Below the pieces are notes generated by a model. The model had not been told where the DNA came from and searched no databases. It worked only from the letters and a program-made list of their open reading frames with translations. The position numbers and the translations under genes were made by a program. Source: Pseudomonadota bacterium (GTDB lineage: Bacteria > Pseudomonadota > Alphaproteobacteria > Rhizobiales > Hyphomicrobiaceae). From it: a stretch of 64,000 bases of DNA. The stretch lies in the NCBI GenBank assembly GCA_023387235.1, contig JAEWIJ010000205.1:1-64000 (forward strand), written 5' to 3'. Each line of letters opens with the position of its first letter. The first letter of the stretch is position 1. Below, in pieces: positions 26,813-35,383 of this stretch.

Positions 26813-26956
26813 ATGATCGAGAGCAAGTACACGAAACGAGGCGAGATTCTCAGACGAACGCACGTCGTTTCCGAATGGCTTCCCATTTTGGTCTCGACAA
26901 TCGCGGGCGTCGTCATCGTCCTGTTGCTGGCACTGATCTCGACGGAGATCGGCTGA
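26813..26956 (+). CDS. Putative 47-residue single-pass membrane protein
   Basis: Short frame starting 21 nt after the PPC-domain stop with GTGAGG 5 nt before the ATG. It encodes a charged N-terminus (MIESKYTKRGEILRR) and one strong hydrophobic helix (WLPILVSTIAGVVIVLLLA), ending STEIG. Position, ribosome binding site and amphipathic layout support a real gene. Small size and absence of a recognised family keep confidence moderate. It may be co-transcribed with the PPC gene; function unknown. Confidence 0.5.
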   Translation: MIESKYTKRGEILRRTHVVSEWLPILVSTIAGVVIVLLLALISTEIG

Positions 26957-27016
26957 CGGCCAATCTCGTACCCTCGCCGACCACGAAAGCAGTTGAGCTT
27001 CGCGCCGCTGCCGCGA

Positions 27017-28798
27017 TCACGCGCGCAGCAGCTCGCGATAGAGACCAGAACGGCCGGCGAGCTCTTCGGACGAGCCATCCTGCAGCAGACGCCCGCCGCC
27101 GACGACCAGAATGCGGTCGAACTGGCGGACGGTCGAGATGCGGTGGGCGATGGCGATCACCGTCCGGCCCTTCATCAGGCGCGCAAGGGCCTCGCGGATG
27201 GCCTCCTCGGATTTCGTATCGAGGGCGGACGTCGCTTCATCGAGCAGGAGAAGTGGCGCATCCTTGAGGAACGCGCGCGCGAGCGCAATGCGTTGGCGCT
27301 GGCCGCCTGAAAGGCGCGTGCCGCGATCGCCGACGAGCGTATCAAGGCCTTTCGGCAGGTCGTCGATGAAGTCGCAGCGCGCCGCGGCCGCCGCCTCACG
27401 GACCTGCTTGTCGGAAGCGTCGGGCCGCGCGTATCGAATGTTCTCCTTGAGCGAGCGATGGAAAAGAGACGTGTCCTGCGGCACGACGGCTATGGCCTCG
27501 CGCAGGCTCTGCTGAGTGACCGTCGTGATATCCTGCCCGCCAATGAGAATGCGGCCGCTCTCGACGTCGTAGAAGCGCTGCAGCAGCGCGAAGATCGTGC
27601 TTTTGCCGCCGCCGGAAGGGCCGACGAGGCCTATTTTCTGGCCGGCCTTGATTTCGAGATCCAAACCTTCGAAGAGCTGCGGGCCTTCGGGGTAGGCAAA
27701 GCCCACACGCTCGAAGCGGACGCTGATGCCACCGGGCGAGAGGGGGCGCGCCGCGGGATGATCGCGCATTTCGTGCGGCACGAGCAGCTTCTGCAGGGCT
27801 TCGGAGAAGCGCGCGGTGTGTTGCGTTACGTCGACGAGGGCGATGGCGAGATCGCGCGTCGCATGAAGAACGGACAGGCCGAGCGTACAGACCAGGATGA
27901 CGTCGCCAGTGGTCGCCTTGCCGATCTGCCAGAGCAGGATGGCCCAGGCGAGGAGCGCGATGGTCAGGACAACGGTTACGATCGCATGTGCGATGCGCAG
28001 GTACTCGAGGTAGCGCAGGCTCCGCTCGCGCGCGGCCATCTCCCGCTTTACAGTCGCATCGAACCGACGATGCTCACGCGTCATGCCGCCGAAGGCCTTC
28101 ACGATGGTCACATTGCCGACGACATCGGTGAGCTCACCGTCGACGGTCGCGGCCCGATGTGCGAAAGTGTGATGCAGCGTCGTCCCGGCGGCCGCCTTGT
28201 AGAACATGATGACGATCATGAAGCCGGCGACGATGATCAGCGAGGCCGCCATCCAGATGCTCACCGTCCCGACGAGCAGGATCGCACAGAACGTGGCGAG
28301 GCACGGCGGCAGCACGTTCCAGGCGAGCATGTTCTCGACGGTGAACATCGCCTGTGACGTTGCGCTGACGCGGGACGTCAGCGTGCCGGGTGAGGACGCG
28401 GCGAAATAGCTCGGCGCATGCCCCATCAGATGGCGAAAGAGATCACGCCGGACGTCACCGGTGACCTTTACGAACGTGCTGTTGGCAATCCAGCTCGCGA
28501 CGCGCCAGAGAAGATTGTCACCGGCAATGAGCGCGACGAGCAGACCGAAGGCCGTCCACACGCCGACCAGTGCGGCCGTAGGATTGGACAGGGCATCGAC
28601 GAGCACCTTGACGGCATACTGCGTGAGAATAGAGCACAGCACCGCCGCCACCACCGCCGCGAGAATGGCGGCGTGAGCCTTCCGCCGCCCGAGTGCGTAG
28701 CGCATGAAGAAGGACGCGGGCCGACCGGCGTAGCCTGCAAGATCGTCCGCGGTCGTGGCTCCTGTGGTTTGCTGCATGTGCAAACGGTGCTCCATCAT
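27017..28798 (-). CDS. ABC exporter, fused membrane and ATPase domains (MsbA/HlyB-like)
   Basis: 593-residue half-transporter. The N-terminal membrane domain has six helices (about 40-320), followed by a nucleotide-binding domain with Walker A GPSGGGKST, the Q-loop VVPQDTSLFH, signature LSGGQRQR, Walker B LLLLDEATSALD and the H-loop AIAHR. It would work as a dimer in the inner membrane to expel a lipid, drug or peptide. The start ATG overlaps the stop of the upstream MFS gene as ATGA, so both are made from one transcript. No periplasmic adaptor or outer-membrane gene is adjacent. Substrate unknown. Confidence 0.92.
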   Translation of the reverse strand: MMEHRLHMQQTTGATTADDLAGYAGRPASFFMRYALGRRKAHAAILAAVVAAVLCSILTQYAVKVLVDALSNPTAALVGVWTAFGLLVALIAGDNLLWRVASWIANSTFVKVTGDVRRDLFRHLMGHAPSYFAASSPGTLTSRVSATSQAMFTVENMLAWNVLPPCLATFCAILLVGTVSIWMAASLIIVAGFMIVIMFYKAAAGTTLHHTFAHRAATVDGELTDVVGNVTIVKAFGGMTREHRRFDATVKREMAARERSLRYLEYLRIAHAIVTVVLTIALLAWAILLWQIGKATTGDVILVCTLGLSVLHATRDLAIALVDVTQHTARFSEALQKLLVPHEMRDHPAARPLSPGGISVRFERVGFAYPEGPQLFEGLDLEIKAGQKIGLVGPSGGGKSTIFALLQRFYDVESGRILIGGQDITTVTQQSLREAIAVVPQDTSLFHRSLKENIRYARPDASDKQVREAAAAARCDFIDDLPKGLDTLVGDRGTRLSGGQRQRIALARAFLKDAPLLLLDEATSALDTKSEEAIREALARLMKGRTVIAIAHRISTVRQFDRILVVGGGRLLQDGSSEELAGRSGLYRELLRA

Positions 28799-30003
28799 CT
28801 CGATTCATTTTCTTCCGCCGTCTCCGGCATGGCGACCAGAACGGTGATGAATGCTGTCACGGCCACCATCGCGAGAGCGAAGAACGCCGTCGGCGCTCCG
28901 AACTGCGTTGCGAGATAGCCGGCGAGTGTCGTGCTCAGAGCCGCGCCAACGCCCGTGGCGCTGGCCGTGAGGCCCTGCGTGAGATTGAAACGTCCTGTAC
29001 CGCGCGAGATGTCAGCGAGCGACAATGGCACCAGCACGCCGAGAACTGCGGCGCAGACACCGTCGAGAACCTGCGCGGCGATGATCACGGCCGGGTCGCC
29101 GGTCGTCGCCAGCAGCGCGGCGCGCATGGGGAGGGCGGCAAATCCGATGATCAGAATCGGACGGCGCCCCTTCTCGACTGCGAGCCGCCCCACCGTCGGC
29201 GCCACGAGAGCGACGATGCCCTGCGGCACAATGATGCAAAGCGCGATCAGAACGCTTGCCCACTCGCCGGCCCGCAGTGTCATCTCGGTGCCGACCAGCG
29301 GCAGCATGGCGGCGTTCGCCGAGTGAAAGAGGAAGACGCACAGCGTCAGAATGATGAGCGAGCGATTGCGGAGCAATTTGCCGACGGCAAGCGCCGGCAC
29401 GTCCGTTTCGCCGGCGAGGCCGCCGTCCGCGCGTACTGGATCGATCTCCCGGGCGTTGATCTGCGAGAGCGCGACAATGGCCGGTATGGCGAGCGCTGCC
29501 GTGACGAAGAAAACCGCCTGCGGTGAGATCGCGAAGCCGATCGCGCCCATGGCGCCTGCGGCCGTGCCGCTCCCGATCGATGCAAACCGCGCATTCCGTC
29601 CAAGCCGCGGGCCTACCGCGGCGTGACCGACAAGACCGAGCGTGATGGCGCCGATCGCCGGGCCGAGGATCGAGCTCGATGCGACGTGCAGCAATTTCGC
29701 CGACAGAATGCCGGCGAAGCTCGGCGCCATCGCAATGAGGAACGCGCTGAGGCCCAGCCCCGCGACGGCGAACATGGTAACGCGCCGCTTCGACGGCACG
29801 GCATCGACCAGCCATCCCCCCGGCAGCTGGCTCAGCAGACCGGCGAGACTTCCGATGGCCAGAATCAGACCGATGTCGGCCTGATTCCAATGTCGCGTCG
29901 TCAGGTAGATCGCGAGAAATGGACCGAAGCCGGTCTGGATATCGGCAACCAGGAAGGTGAACCAGTCGAGGCCGCGCTCGCTTTTTCGTGAGACAGAAGG
30001 CAC
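28795..30003 (-). CDS. Major facilitator superfamily transporter
   Basis: 402 residues with twelve predicted helices. The loop between helices 2 and 3 has GGWLVDAVPSKRRV, a variant of the MFS motif A, and helices carry repeated small residues (GPAIGAITLGLVG). Layout of QTGFGPFLAIYL at the N-terminus recalls drug/proton or metabolite efflux members. It is translationally coupled (ATGA) to the ABC exporter downstream, an uncommon pairing of two different efflux mechanisms. Substrate unknown. Confidence 0.9.
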   Translation of the reverse strand: MPSVSRKSERGLDWFTFLVADIQTGFGPFLAIYLTTRHWNQADIGLILAIGSLAGLLSQLPGGWLVDAVPSKRRVTMFAVAGLGLSAFLIAMAPSFAGILSAKLLHVASSSILGPAIGAITLGLVGHAAVGPRLGRNARFASIGSGTAAGAMGAIGFAISPQAVFFVTAALAIPAIVALSQINAREIDPVRADGGLAGETDVPALAVGKLLRNRSLIILTLCVFLFHSANAAMLPLVGTEMTLRAGEWASVLIALCIIVPQGIVALVAPTVGRLAVEKGRRPILIIGFAALPMRAALLATTGDPAVIIAAQVLDGVCAAVLGVLVPLSLADISRGTGRFNLTQGLTASATGVGAALSTTLAGYLATQFGAPTAFFALAMVAVTAFITVLVAMPETAEENESR

Positions 30004-30088
30004 CGGCGCCTCTCAGCAGGGCCAGGAGGGGATGATTGGCCACGCGAGCCGAATGTTCGGTCGCCATTTTTGTTCCGTCCGCCATGGC

Positions 30089-30523
30089 CTAGTCCCGCGG
30101 CGGTGACGCTGCCTTCAGGACGTCAGGTGGTTCGCCTCTCGTCCACTCCCGTGCCGCCTGGAGTTGATGACCCGAGATCTCGACGAAGATCTTGCCGTCA
30201 ATAAACTGAAATGCTGCACGCTCGACCGCGAGCTTGCGCGTGCCGATGCCGAGAAAGCCGCCGAACTCGACGACGAAGGCATGAACCTGTCCCTCGCCGT
30301 CAATGAGCACATCGATGATGCGCCCGCTTTCGACACCCTTTCCTTTCGGCGGCGTCACTTCCCGACCGAGCACGCTTTGAAGCGGCGGCGGCGAAAGCAG
30401 GGGCTCCGGTTGACCGATCGCCACGGCTGAATTTGCCAGCAGGGCTGTTGCGAGCACGGCTGCGTGCCCGAGTTGTCTTCCGAACGGTCGCTTCGACGAT
30501 CGTATGAATGCGAGCTCATTCAT
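30089..30523 (-). CDS. Secreted PRC-barrel domain protein
   Basis: 144 residues with a signal peptide (basic RSSKRPFGRQLG, core AAVLATALLANSAVA, cleavage near AIG) and a PRC-barrel-like domain from about residue 65 (LGREVTPPKGKGVESGRIIDVLIDGEGQVHAF in part, then FLGIGTRKLAVE). Such periplasmic or envelope PRC proteins are common in alphaproteobacteria and poorly understood. ATG 30523 is preferred because GTGAGGTG precedes it; upstream starts add residues with no signal character. It is a single-gene unit, separate from the MFS gene by 85 nt. Confidence 0.83.
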   Translation of the reverse strand: MNELAFIRSSKRPFGRQLGHAAVLATALLANSAVAIGQPEPLLSPPPLQSVLGREVTPPKGKGVESGRIIDVLIDGEGQVHAFVVEFGGFLGIGTRKLAVERAAFQFIDGKIFVEISGHQLQAAREWTRGEPPDVLKAASPPRD

Positions 30524-30937
30524 TTGCACCTCACGATAAGCGGCCGCGGGCTTCACGGAGAACGGTCGAAAGTTCATCCGGTTCCCGCATGAGTAAGCTC
30601 TCGTCTCCATCCGTCGTGGCGGCCGAAAGGCGATCGCGTGACTTCAGGAGGGCGATGTGAGGATCGACGCGTCTTTGTCGGGAAGTGTTGTGTTCACGCC
30701 GCGGATATATGCCAAGCAAAGCATCAGGTTGCTCGATGCGGAGGCATTTGCGCCGCTCGGCCCGCGCGCTCCATGCGACACGATGCGACGTCGTATGATT
30801 GTGCGATGCCGGGGAACCGCCAGCGCCGCCACGTGTTAACGCAAACGGCCTCAGGCTGTCTGCGGTGTCTGGAATCGCGGCCCGGCGCGCATGGTTTGAC
30901 TAGTACATGACCTCCTCTGAACGGAGCAACGCACACC
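30524..30937. other. Intergenic region, no gene seen
   Basis: A 414-nt divergent spacer between the PRC-barrel gene and the glycosyltransferase gene. Short frames on both strands lack ribosome binding sites and family character. Promoters for both flanking genes must lie here. No RNA gene or clear terminator was recognised. Confidence 0.55.
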
Positions 30938-32032
30938 ATGAAGATTGCCCAGGTAGCGCCCCTTATGGAGAGCGTACCACCACGACTTTACGGCGGCAGT
31001 GAAAGGATCGTCTCTTATCTCACGGAAGCGCTGGTGGCAGAGGGTCACGACGTGACGCTGTTCGCGAGCGGCGATTCGGTCACGGCTGCGCATCTCGATG
31101 CGTGCTGCCCGCGCGCGCTCCGGCTCTGCCAGAATGTTCTCGATCCCATCCCCCACTACATGGTGATGCTCGACAAGGTGCGGCGGCGCGCACACGAGTT
31201 CGACATCATCCATTTCCATATCGACCAGTTCCAGTACCCGCTCTTTCGGGATCTCAGTCATCGTTCTGTCACGACCCTGCACGGCCGCCAGGACCTGCCG
31301 GATCTCTATCCGCTCTATATGCACTTCAAGGAAATGCCGCTCATCTCCATTTCCAACGCGCAGCGGGCGCCAGTTCCGGACGCGTCGTTTGTCGCGACGG
31401 TCCAGCACGGCTTGCCCGTCGATCTGTTGCCGCGGTCGCTGCACAGCCGTGGCGGCTACCTGGCGTTCCTCGGGCGCATCTCTCCCGAGAAGCGTGTCGA
31501 TCGCGCGATCCGCATAGCCCGCGCCGTCGGCTTGCCGCTCAAGATCGCGGCCAAGGTCGACAAGGTCGATACCGAGTATTTTCGCGAGGAGATCGAGCCG
31601 ATGCTCGGATCGGCCGATGTCGAGTTCGTCGGCGAGATCAACGAGCGCCAGAAGGCGCGCTTTCTCGGCGATGCACGTGCGCTCCTGTTTCCCATCGACT
31701 GGCCGGAGCCGTTCGGTCTCGTGATGATAGAGGCTATGGCGTGCGGCACGCCGGTGCTCGCGTTCGAGCGCGGCTCTGTCGCCGAGGTCATCGAAGAAGG
31801 TGTGACCGGCTTCATCGTCAGTGACGAGGACGAGGCAGTGCGCAAGATGGGCGCACTTCTGGCTCTCGATCGGGCGGCCGTGCGGCGGCGTTTCGAAGCT
31901 CGGTTCACCGCTGAGCGCATGGCCAAGGACTACGTCAAGGTCTACAAGAAGCTGCTGGCCGAGGCCGATCCTCTGACGAGGACGCGGCCGGCGCACGTGA
32001 ACGGTACCGCGGCCGTTCAGGAATTCAACTAG
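30938..32032 (+). CDS. Glycosyltransferase family 4 (GT-B fold)
   Basis: 364 residues. N-terminal lobe has VAPLMESVPPRLYGGSERIVSYL, typical of GT4 sugar transferases; the C-terminal lobe has FLGRISPEKRVDRAIRIAR and the nucleotide-sugar motif EPFGLVMIEAMACGTPVLAF, with the E-x7-E pattern. It is cytoplasmic, without membrane helices. It precedes a debranching-enzyme-like gene with a short gap, so the pair probably acts on a glucose polymer or a sugar conjugate such as glucosylglycerate or trehalose-type compounds (inference). Donor and acceptor cannot be read from the sequence. Confidence 0.92.
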   Translation: MKIAQVAPLMESVPPRLYGGSERIVSYLTEALVAEGHDVTLFASGDSVTAAHLDACCPRALRLCQNVLDPIPHYMVMLDKVRRRAHEFDIIHFHIDQFQYPLFRDLSHRSVTTLHGRQDLPDLYPLYMHFKEMPLISISNAQRAPVPDASFVATVQHGLPVDLLPRSLHSRGGYLAFLGRISPEKRVDRAIRIARAVGLPLKIAAKVDKVDTEYFREEIEPMLGSADVEFVGEINERQKARFLGDARALLFPIDWPEPFGLVMIEAMACGTPVLAFERGSVAEVIEEGVTGFIVSDEDEAVRKMGALLALDRAAVRRRFEARFTAERMAKDYVKVYKKLLAEADPLTRTRPAHVNGTAAVQEFN

Positions 32033-32057
32033 CGCCGCGATGGCGGGGAAGGCGGCA

Positions 32058-34259
32058 ATGCCCGATCGACAATCTCAGCGCGCCCGCGCCGGCGCGCCCG
32101 TGGCTATCGAGACGCCATTCTACATCCCGGCTACAGACGCACCGGCGCGGCCACGGCGAACGTTGAAGAAAAACGACACGTTCGCCGTTTTCGACAGCCA
32201 CGGCGATATCGGCGCCAGCAGCGGCGGCCCGGACGGCCTCTTTCATTGCGACACGCGCTACCTGTCGCATCTCGAGGTGCTGATATGCGGCTCGCGGCCG
32301 CTGCTGCTGCATTCGGCGATGCGGGACGACAACCTCAACTACTATGTCGACCTCACAAATCCGGACATCTACGCCGACGGCAAGATCACCATGCTCAAGG
32401 ACACAATCCATGTGTCCCGCACGATCTATCTCAAGGATGGATCATTGCGCGAGCGGATCGCGCTGACCAATCACGGCTGCGATCCGGTGCAGTTCTCGCT
32501 CTCCATCATCTTCGCAAGCGACTTCGCCGACATCTTCGAGGTGCGCGGCATCAAGCGCGAGCGGCGCGGAACCTCATCGATCGATGCGGCGCAATCGCCC
32601 CTCGTGCATCTCCGCTATCACGGGCTCGACAAGTCCTCGCGGACGACGACGCTTCAGTTCGAGCCGACGCCGACGGAACTGCAGGACAGCTCTGCCCGAT
32701 ACGACGTCGAGCTTGCGCCGCACGACAAGACGGCCATCTTCATCACGGTTGCAAGCGGGCACAGTCTGCCGGGGCCGGCAGAGTCGTTCTTTCGCGGTCT
32801 CGCGCGCCTCCATCGCCAGCAGCAGCAGGTCACCCGCCACGTCGCCGCCGTCGAGACGTCGGACGCCGTCATGAACGAAATTCTCTGCCGCTCGATGGCA
32901 GACGTGTTCATGCTGGTGACCGAAACCGATGACGGGCCCTACCCCTATGCCGGCATCCCTTGGTATTCGACCACGTTCGGGCGCGACGGCATCATCACAG
33001 CCATGAACATGCTGTGGGCGGCCCCTTCCATCGCGGCGGGCGTCCTCAAGCGTCTCGCACGCCTGCAGGCGCACGAGGTGAACGCCCGAACCGACGCAGC
33101 ACCCGGCAAGATCGTGCATGAAATGCGCGGCGGCGAGATGGCTGCTCTCGGTGAAATACCTTTCGAACAGTACTACGGGACGGTGGATGCGACGCCGCTG
33201 TTCGTCATCCTTGCCGGTCAGTATGCCGAGCGCACATCGGATTGGGCCCTCATCCGCCAGCTATGGCCCGCGATCGAGGCCGCTCTCAATTGGATCGACC
33301 GTTTCGGCGATATGGACGGCGACGGCTTCATCGAATACGCGCGCGGCACGGAGACCGGCCTTGCGAACCAGGGCTGGAAGGATTCGCACGATTCGATCTC
33401 TCACGCCGACGGGACGCTCGCGACCGGTCCGATCGCTCTCGTCGAAGTGCAGGCCTATGTTTTTGCGGCTCGGCGCGCTGCCGCGGCATGTGCTTTCCGG
33501 CTTGGCTTCTTGCAGCGGGCGGAAAGCCTCGAAGCGCAAGCCGAGCTCATGCGCGTGCGCTTCGAGGACGCATTCTGGTGCCCCGATCTCCAATTCTATG
33601 GACTGGCTCTGGATGGCGAGAAGCGCGTCTGTCGCGTGCGCTCGAGCAATGTCGGTCACGCGCTTGCGTTCGGCATCGTCGCGCCCGATCGCGCGCTCGC
33701 AACCATGACGACGCTCATGCGGAGCGACTTCTTCTCCGGCTGGGGCGTCCGCACGCTTGCCTACGAAGAGGAGCGCTACAATCCCATGTCGTATCACAAC
33801 GGCTCGGTCTGGCCGCATGACAACGCCATTCTCGCGGCCGGCTTCGCGCGCTACGGTGCCAAGGCCGGTGCGGCTGCGATCTTCGACGGTGTGATGCGCG
33901 CTGCAACCTATATGGAGGACCGCCGCATCCCGGAGCTCTATTGCGGGTTTCGTCGTCGCCGTGGCCGCGGGCCGGTGCTCTACCCGGTCGCCTGCTCCCC
34001 GCAGGCCTGGTCGGCAAGCGCGCCGTTCTCGATCATTCAGTCTCTGCTCGGGTTGGAATTCCATCCCGATGCGCGCGAGCTGCGTCTGAACAATCCGATC
34101 TTGCCGCCTTCGCTCGAAAGCATTCGGCTGCGCGATGTTCGGCTGGGTGAGAGCATCGCCGATTTCATCGTGCGCAACTCGATGTCGGGGCCCACCTTGG
34201 AAATCGTCCGCGCGGATGGCGATATCCGCATAAGCTTGGTCTTCGGGGCGGCGGATTGA
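32058..34259 (+). CDS. Amylo-alpha-1,6-glucosidase-like (glycogen debranching-type) enzyme
   Basis: 733 residues. The N-terminal domain (about 30-260, FAVFDSHGDIGASSGGPDGLFHCDTRYLSHLEV in part) matches the N-terminal domain of bacterial glycogen-debranching-type proteins. The C-terminal (alpha/alpha)6 barrel carries PYPYAGIPWYSTTFGRDGI, GLANQGWKDS, the acidic pair around MRGGEMA, and YHNGSVWPHDNAI with the catalytic-loop Trp and Asp. ATG 32058 has GGGGAAGG 5 nt upstream; an ATG at 32040 is also in frame. Coupled with the GT4 gene upstream. Some relatives act on compatible-solute glucosides instead of glycogen, and no glycogen genes are nearby. Confidence 0.9.
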   Translation: MPDRQSQRARAGAPVAIETPFYIPATDAPARPRRTLKKNDTFAVFDSHGDIGASSGGPDGLFHCDTRYLSHLEVLICGSRPLLLHSAMRDDNLNYYVDLTNPDIYADGKITMLKDTIHVSRTIYLKDGSLRERIALTNHGCDPVQFSLSIIFASDFADIFEVRGIKRERRGTSSIDAAQSPLVHLRYHGLDKSSRTTTLQFEPTPTELQDSSARYDVELAPHDKTAIFITVASGHSLPGPAESFFRGLARLHRQQQQVTRHVAAVETSDAVMNEILCRSMADVFMLVTETDDGPYPYAGIPWYSTTFGRDGIITAMNMLWAAPSIAAGVLKRLARLQAHEVNARTDAAPGKIVHEMRGGEMAALGEIPFEQYYGTVDATPLFVILAGQYAERTSDWALIRQLWPAIEAALNWIDRFGDMDGDGFIEYARGTETGLANQGWKDSHDSISHADGTLATGPIALVEVQAYVFAARRAAAACAFRLGFLQRAESLEAQAELMRVRFEDAFWCPDLQFYGLALDGEKRVCRVRSSNVGHALAFGIVAPDRALATMTTLMRSDFFSGWGVRTLAYEEERYNPMSYHNGSVWPHDNAILAAGFARYGAKAGAAAIFDGVMRAATYMEDRRIPELYCGFRRRRGRGPVLYPVACSPQAWSASAPFSIIQSLLGLEFHPDARELRLNNPILPPSLESIRLRDVRLGESIADFIVRNSMSGPTLEIVRADGDIRISLVFGAAD

Positions 34260-34291
34260 GGTTTTGCGCGGGCGCACGCCGACCGACTGCT

Positions 34292-35173
34292 TCAAGGCAG
34301 GAAGCGATGCGTCTCGATGGCCCAATCGGCGCCGACCTGCTTTCGGTTGCGATTGACGATCCGTCGGCCGAGATAGCCGATCGAGGCGGCTACTTTGGTT
34401 CTGATTTTGGGTAGGGTCGCGAGTCGAGAATACAGGATCCGTGTCTGCCACGTCTCCGTCCAGGCCGAAACACGACGCAGGTCGCTCAGCGCGGCTTGCG
34501 ATTCCCTCGTGTACTGGTCGACCGCCTCGCTTCTCTGTCCGCTGATAGTGCGGAATCCGGCGAGCGGATAATCGATGCCGACAAGCGCGGTATGTCGGTA
34601 AAAGGCGCACCAGAGCGCGAAGTCGCCGGCCAGCGGGTAATCGGGAATTCTCGCCCCGGCCTTCTCCCAGAGTGAGCGCCGAAAGAACGTGGACTCCTGC
34701 TGTACCCAGCAACCTCGGATGCGAGTCCCGGGCAGGAAGAAGCCGTCGAGAAACGCAGCTTTGCTGAAGCCGGGAATGCTGTTGACTCTGCAGAGGTATC
34801 CATTGGCATCCCAGACGCCGGGACTGAGCGTGGACAGCCACTCGATTTCAGGAAATCTTCTGAAGACATCGCCGGCAACGAAGAGCGATCTTGGCAGGAG
34901 CATGTCGTCGGAGTTCAGCCAGAACAGGATGTCTCCGGTCGCTCGGGCGAAGCCCTTGTTGATCGCGTCGTACTGCCCTCCGTCCGGCTCGCTGCACCAG
35001 TAAGCCAGTTGTCCGTCATAGCGCCGAAGGATGTTTGCAGTATCGTCTCCCGCTCCGTCAATGATGATGTATTCGAGGTTGGGATACCCTTGCGATAGTA
35101 CTGATTGGATCGTCGTCTCGATCAGAGCGGCACTTCGAAATGAAGGCGTAACAATACTAATCCTGGGAAGCAT
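34292..35173 (-). CDS. Glycosyltransferase family 2
   Basis: 293 residues of GT-A fold. It begins LPRISIVTPSFRSAALIETTIQSVL, with YIIIDGAGDD, the motif WCSEPDGGQYDAINKG, and LNSDDMLLP containing the D-x-D-type metal site. This type often transfers sugars during polysaccharide or lipopolysaccharide assembly. The C-terminus is basic without membrane helices. ATG 35173 is chosen; an extension upstream lacks domain character. It is convergent with the debranching-enzyme gene and not in a cluster with other polysaccharide genes. Confidence 0.88.
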   Translation of the reverse strand: MLPRISIVTPSFRSAALIETTIQSVLSQGYPNLEYIIIDGAGDDTANILRRYDGQLAYWCSEPDGGQYDAINKGFARATGDILFWLNSDDMLLPRSLFVAGDVFRRFPEIEWLSTLSPGVWDANGYLCRVNSIPGFSKAAFLDGFFLPGTRIRGCWVQQESTFFRRSLWEKAGARIPDYPLAGDFALWCAFYRHTALVGIDYPLAGFRTISGQRSEAVDQYTRESQAALSDLRRVSAWTETWQTRILYSRLATLPKIRTKVAASIGYLGRRIVNRNRKQVGADWAIETHRFLP

Positions 35174-35383
35174 GTGGTCATCCGGATGGTCGTGATTGTC
35201 ACGCGACCATCCCACCGCGAGCCGCCGCGCGCAAGGCGCCCGAGGCGGCACAGCAAGCGATGGCCGGAAGAATGCAACGGGAGCAGGGCCCGCGGGCTCC
35301 TTCTTCGGCAGTCGCCGGCATGCTCGCTCTCGATGTCTGTCGCTGCTTGGCGAAGGCCAAATCAGGGCGTCTCGTTGCCTAGT

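Noticed and set aside
30657..30839. 60-residue plus-strand frame before the GT4 gene
   Set aside because: No domain, Arg-rich, and poorly placed; judged non-coding.
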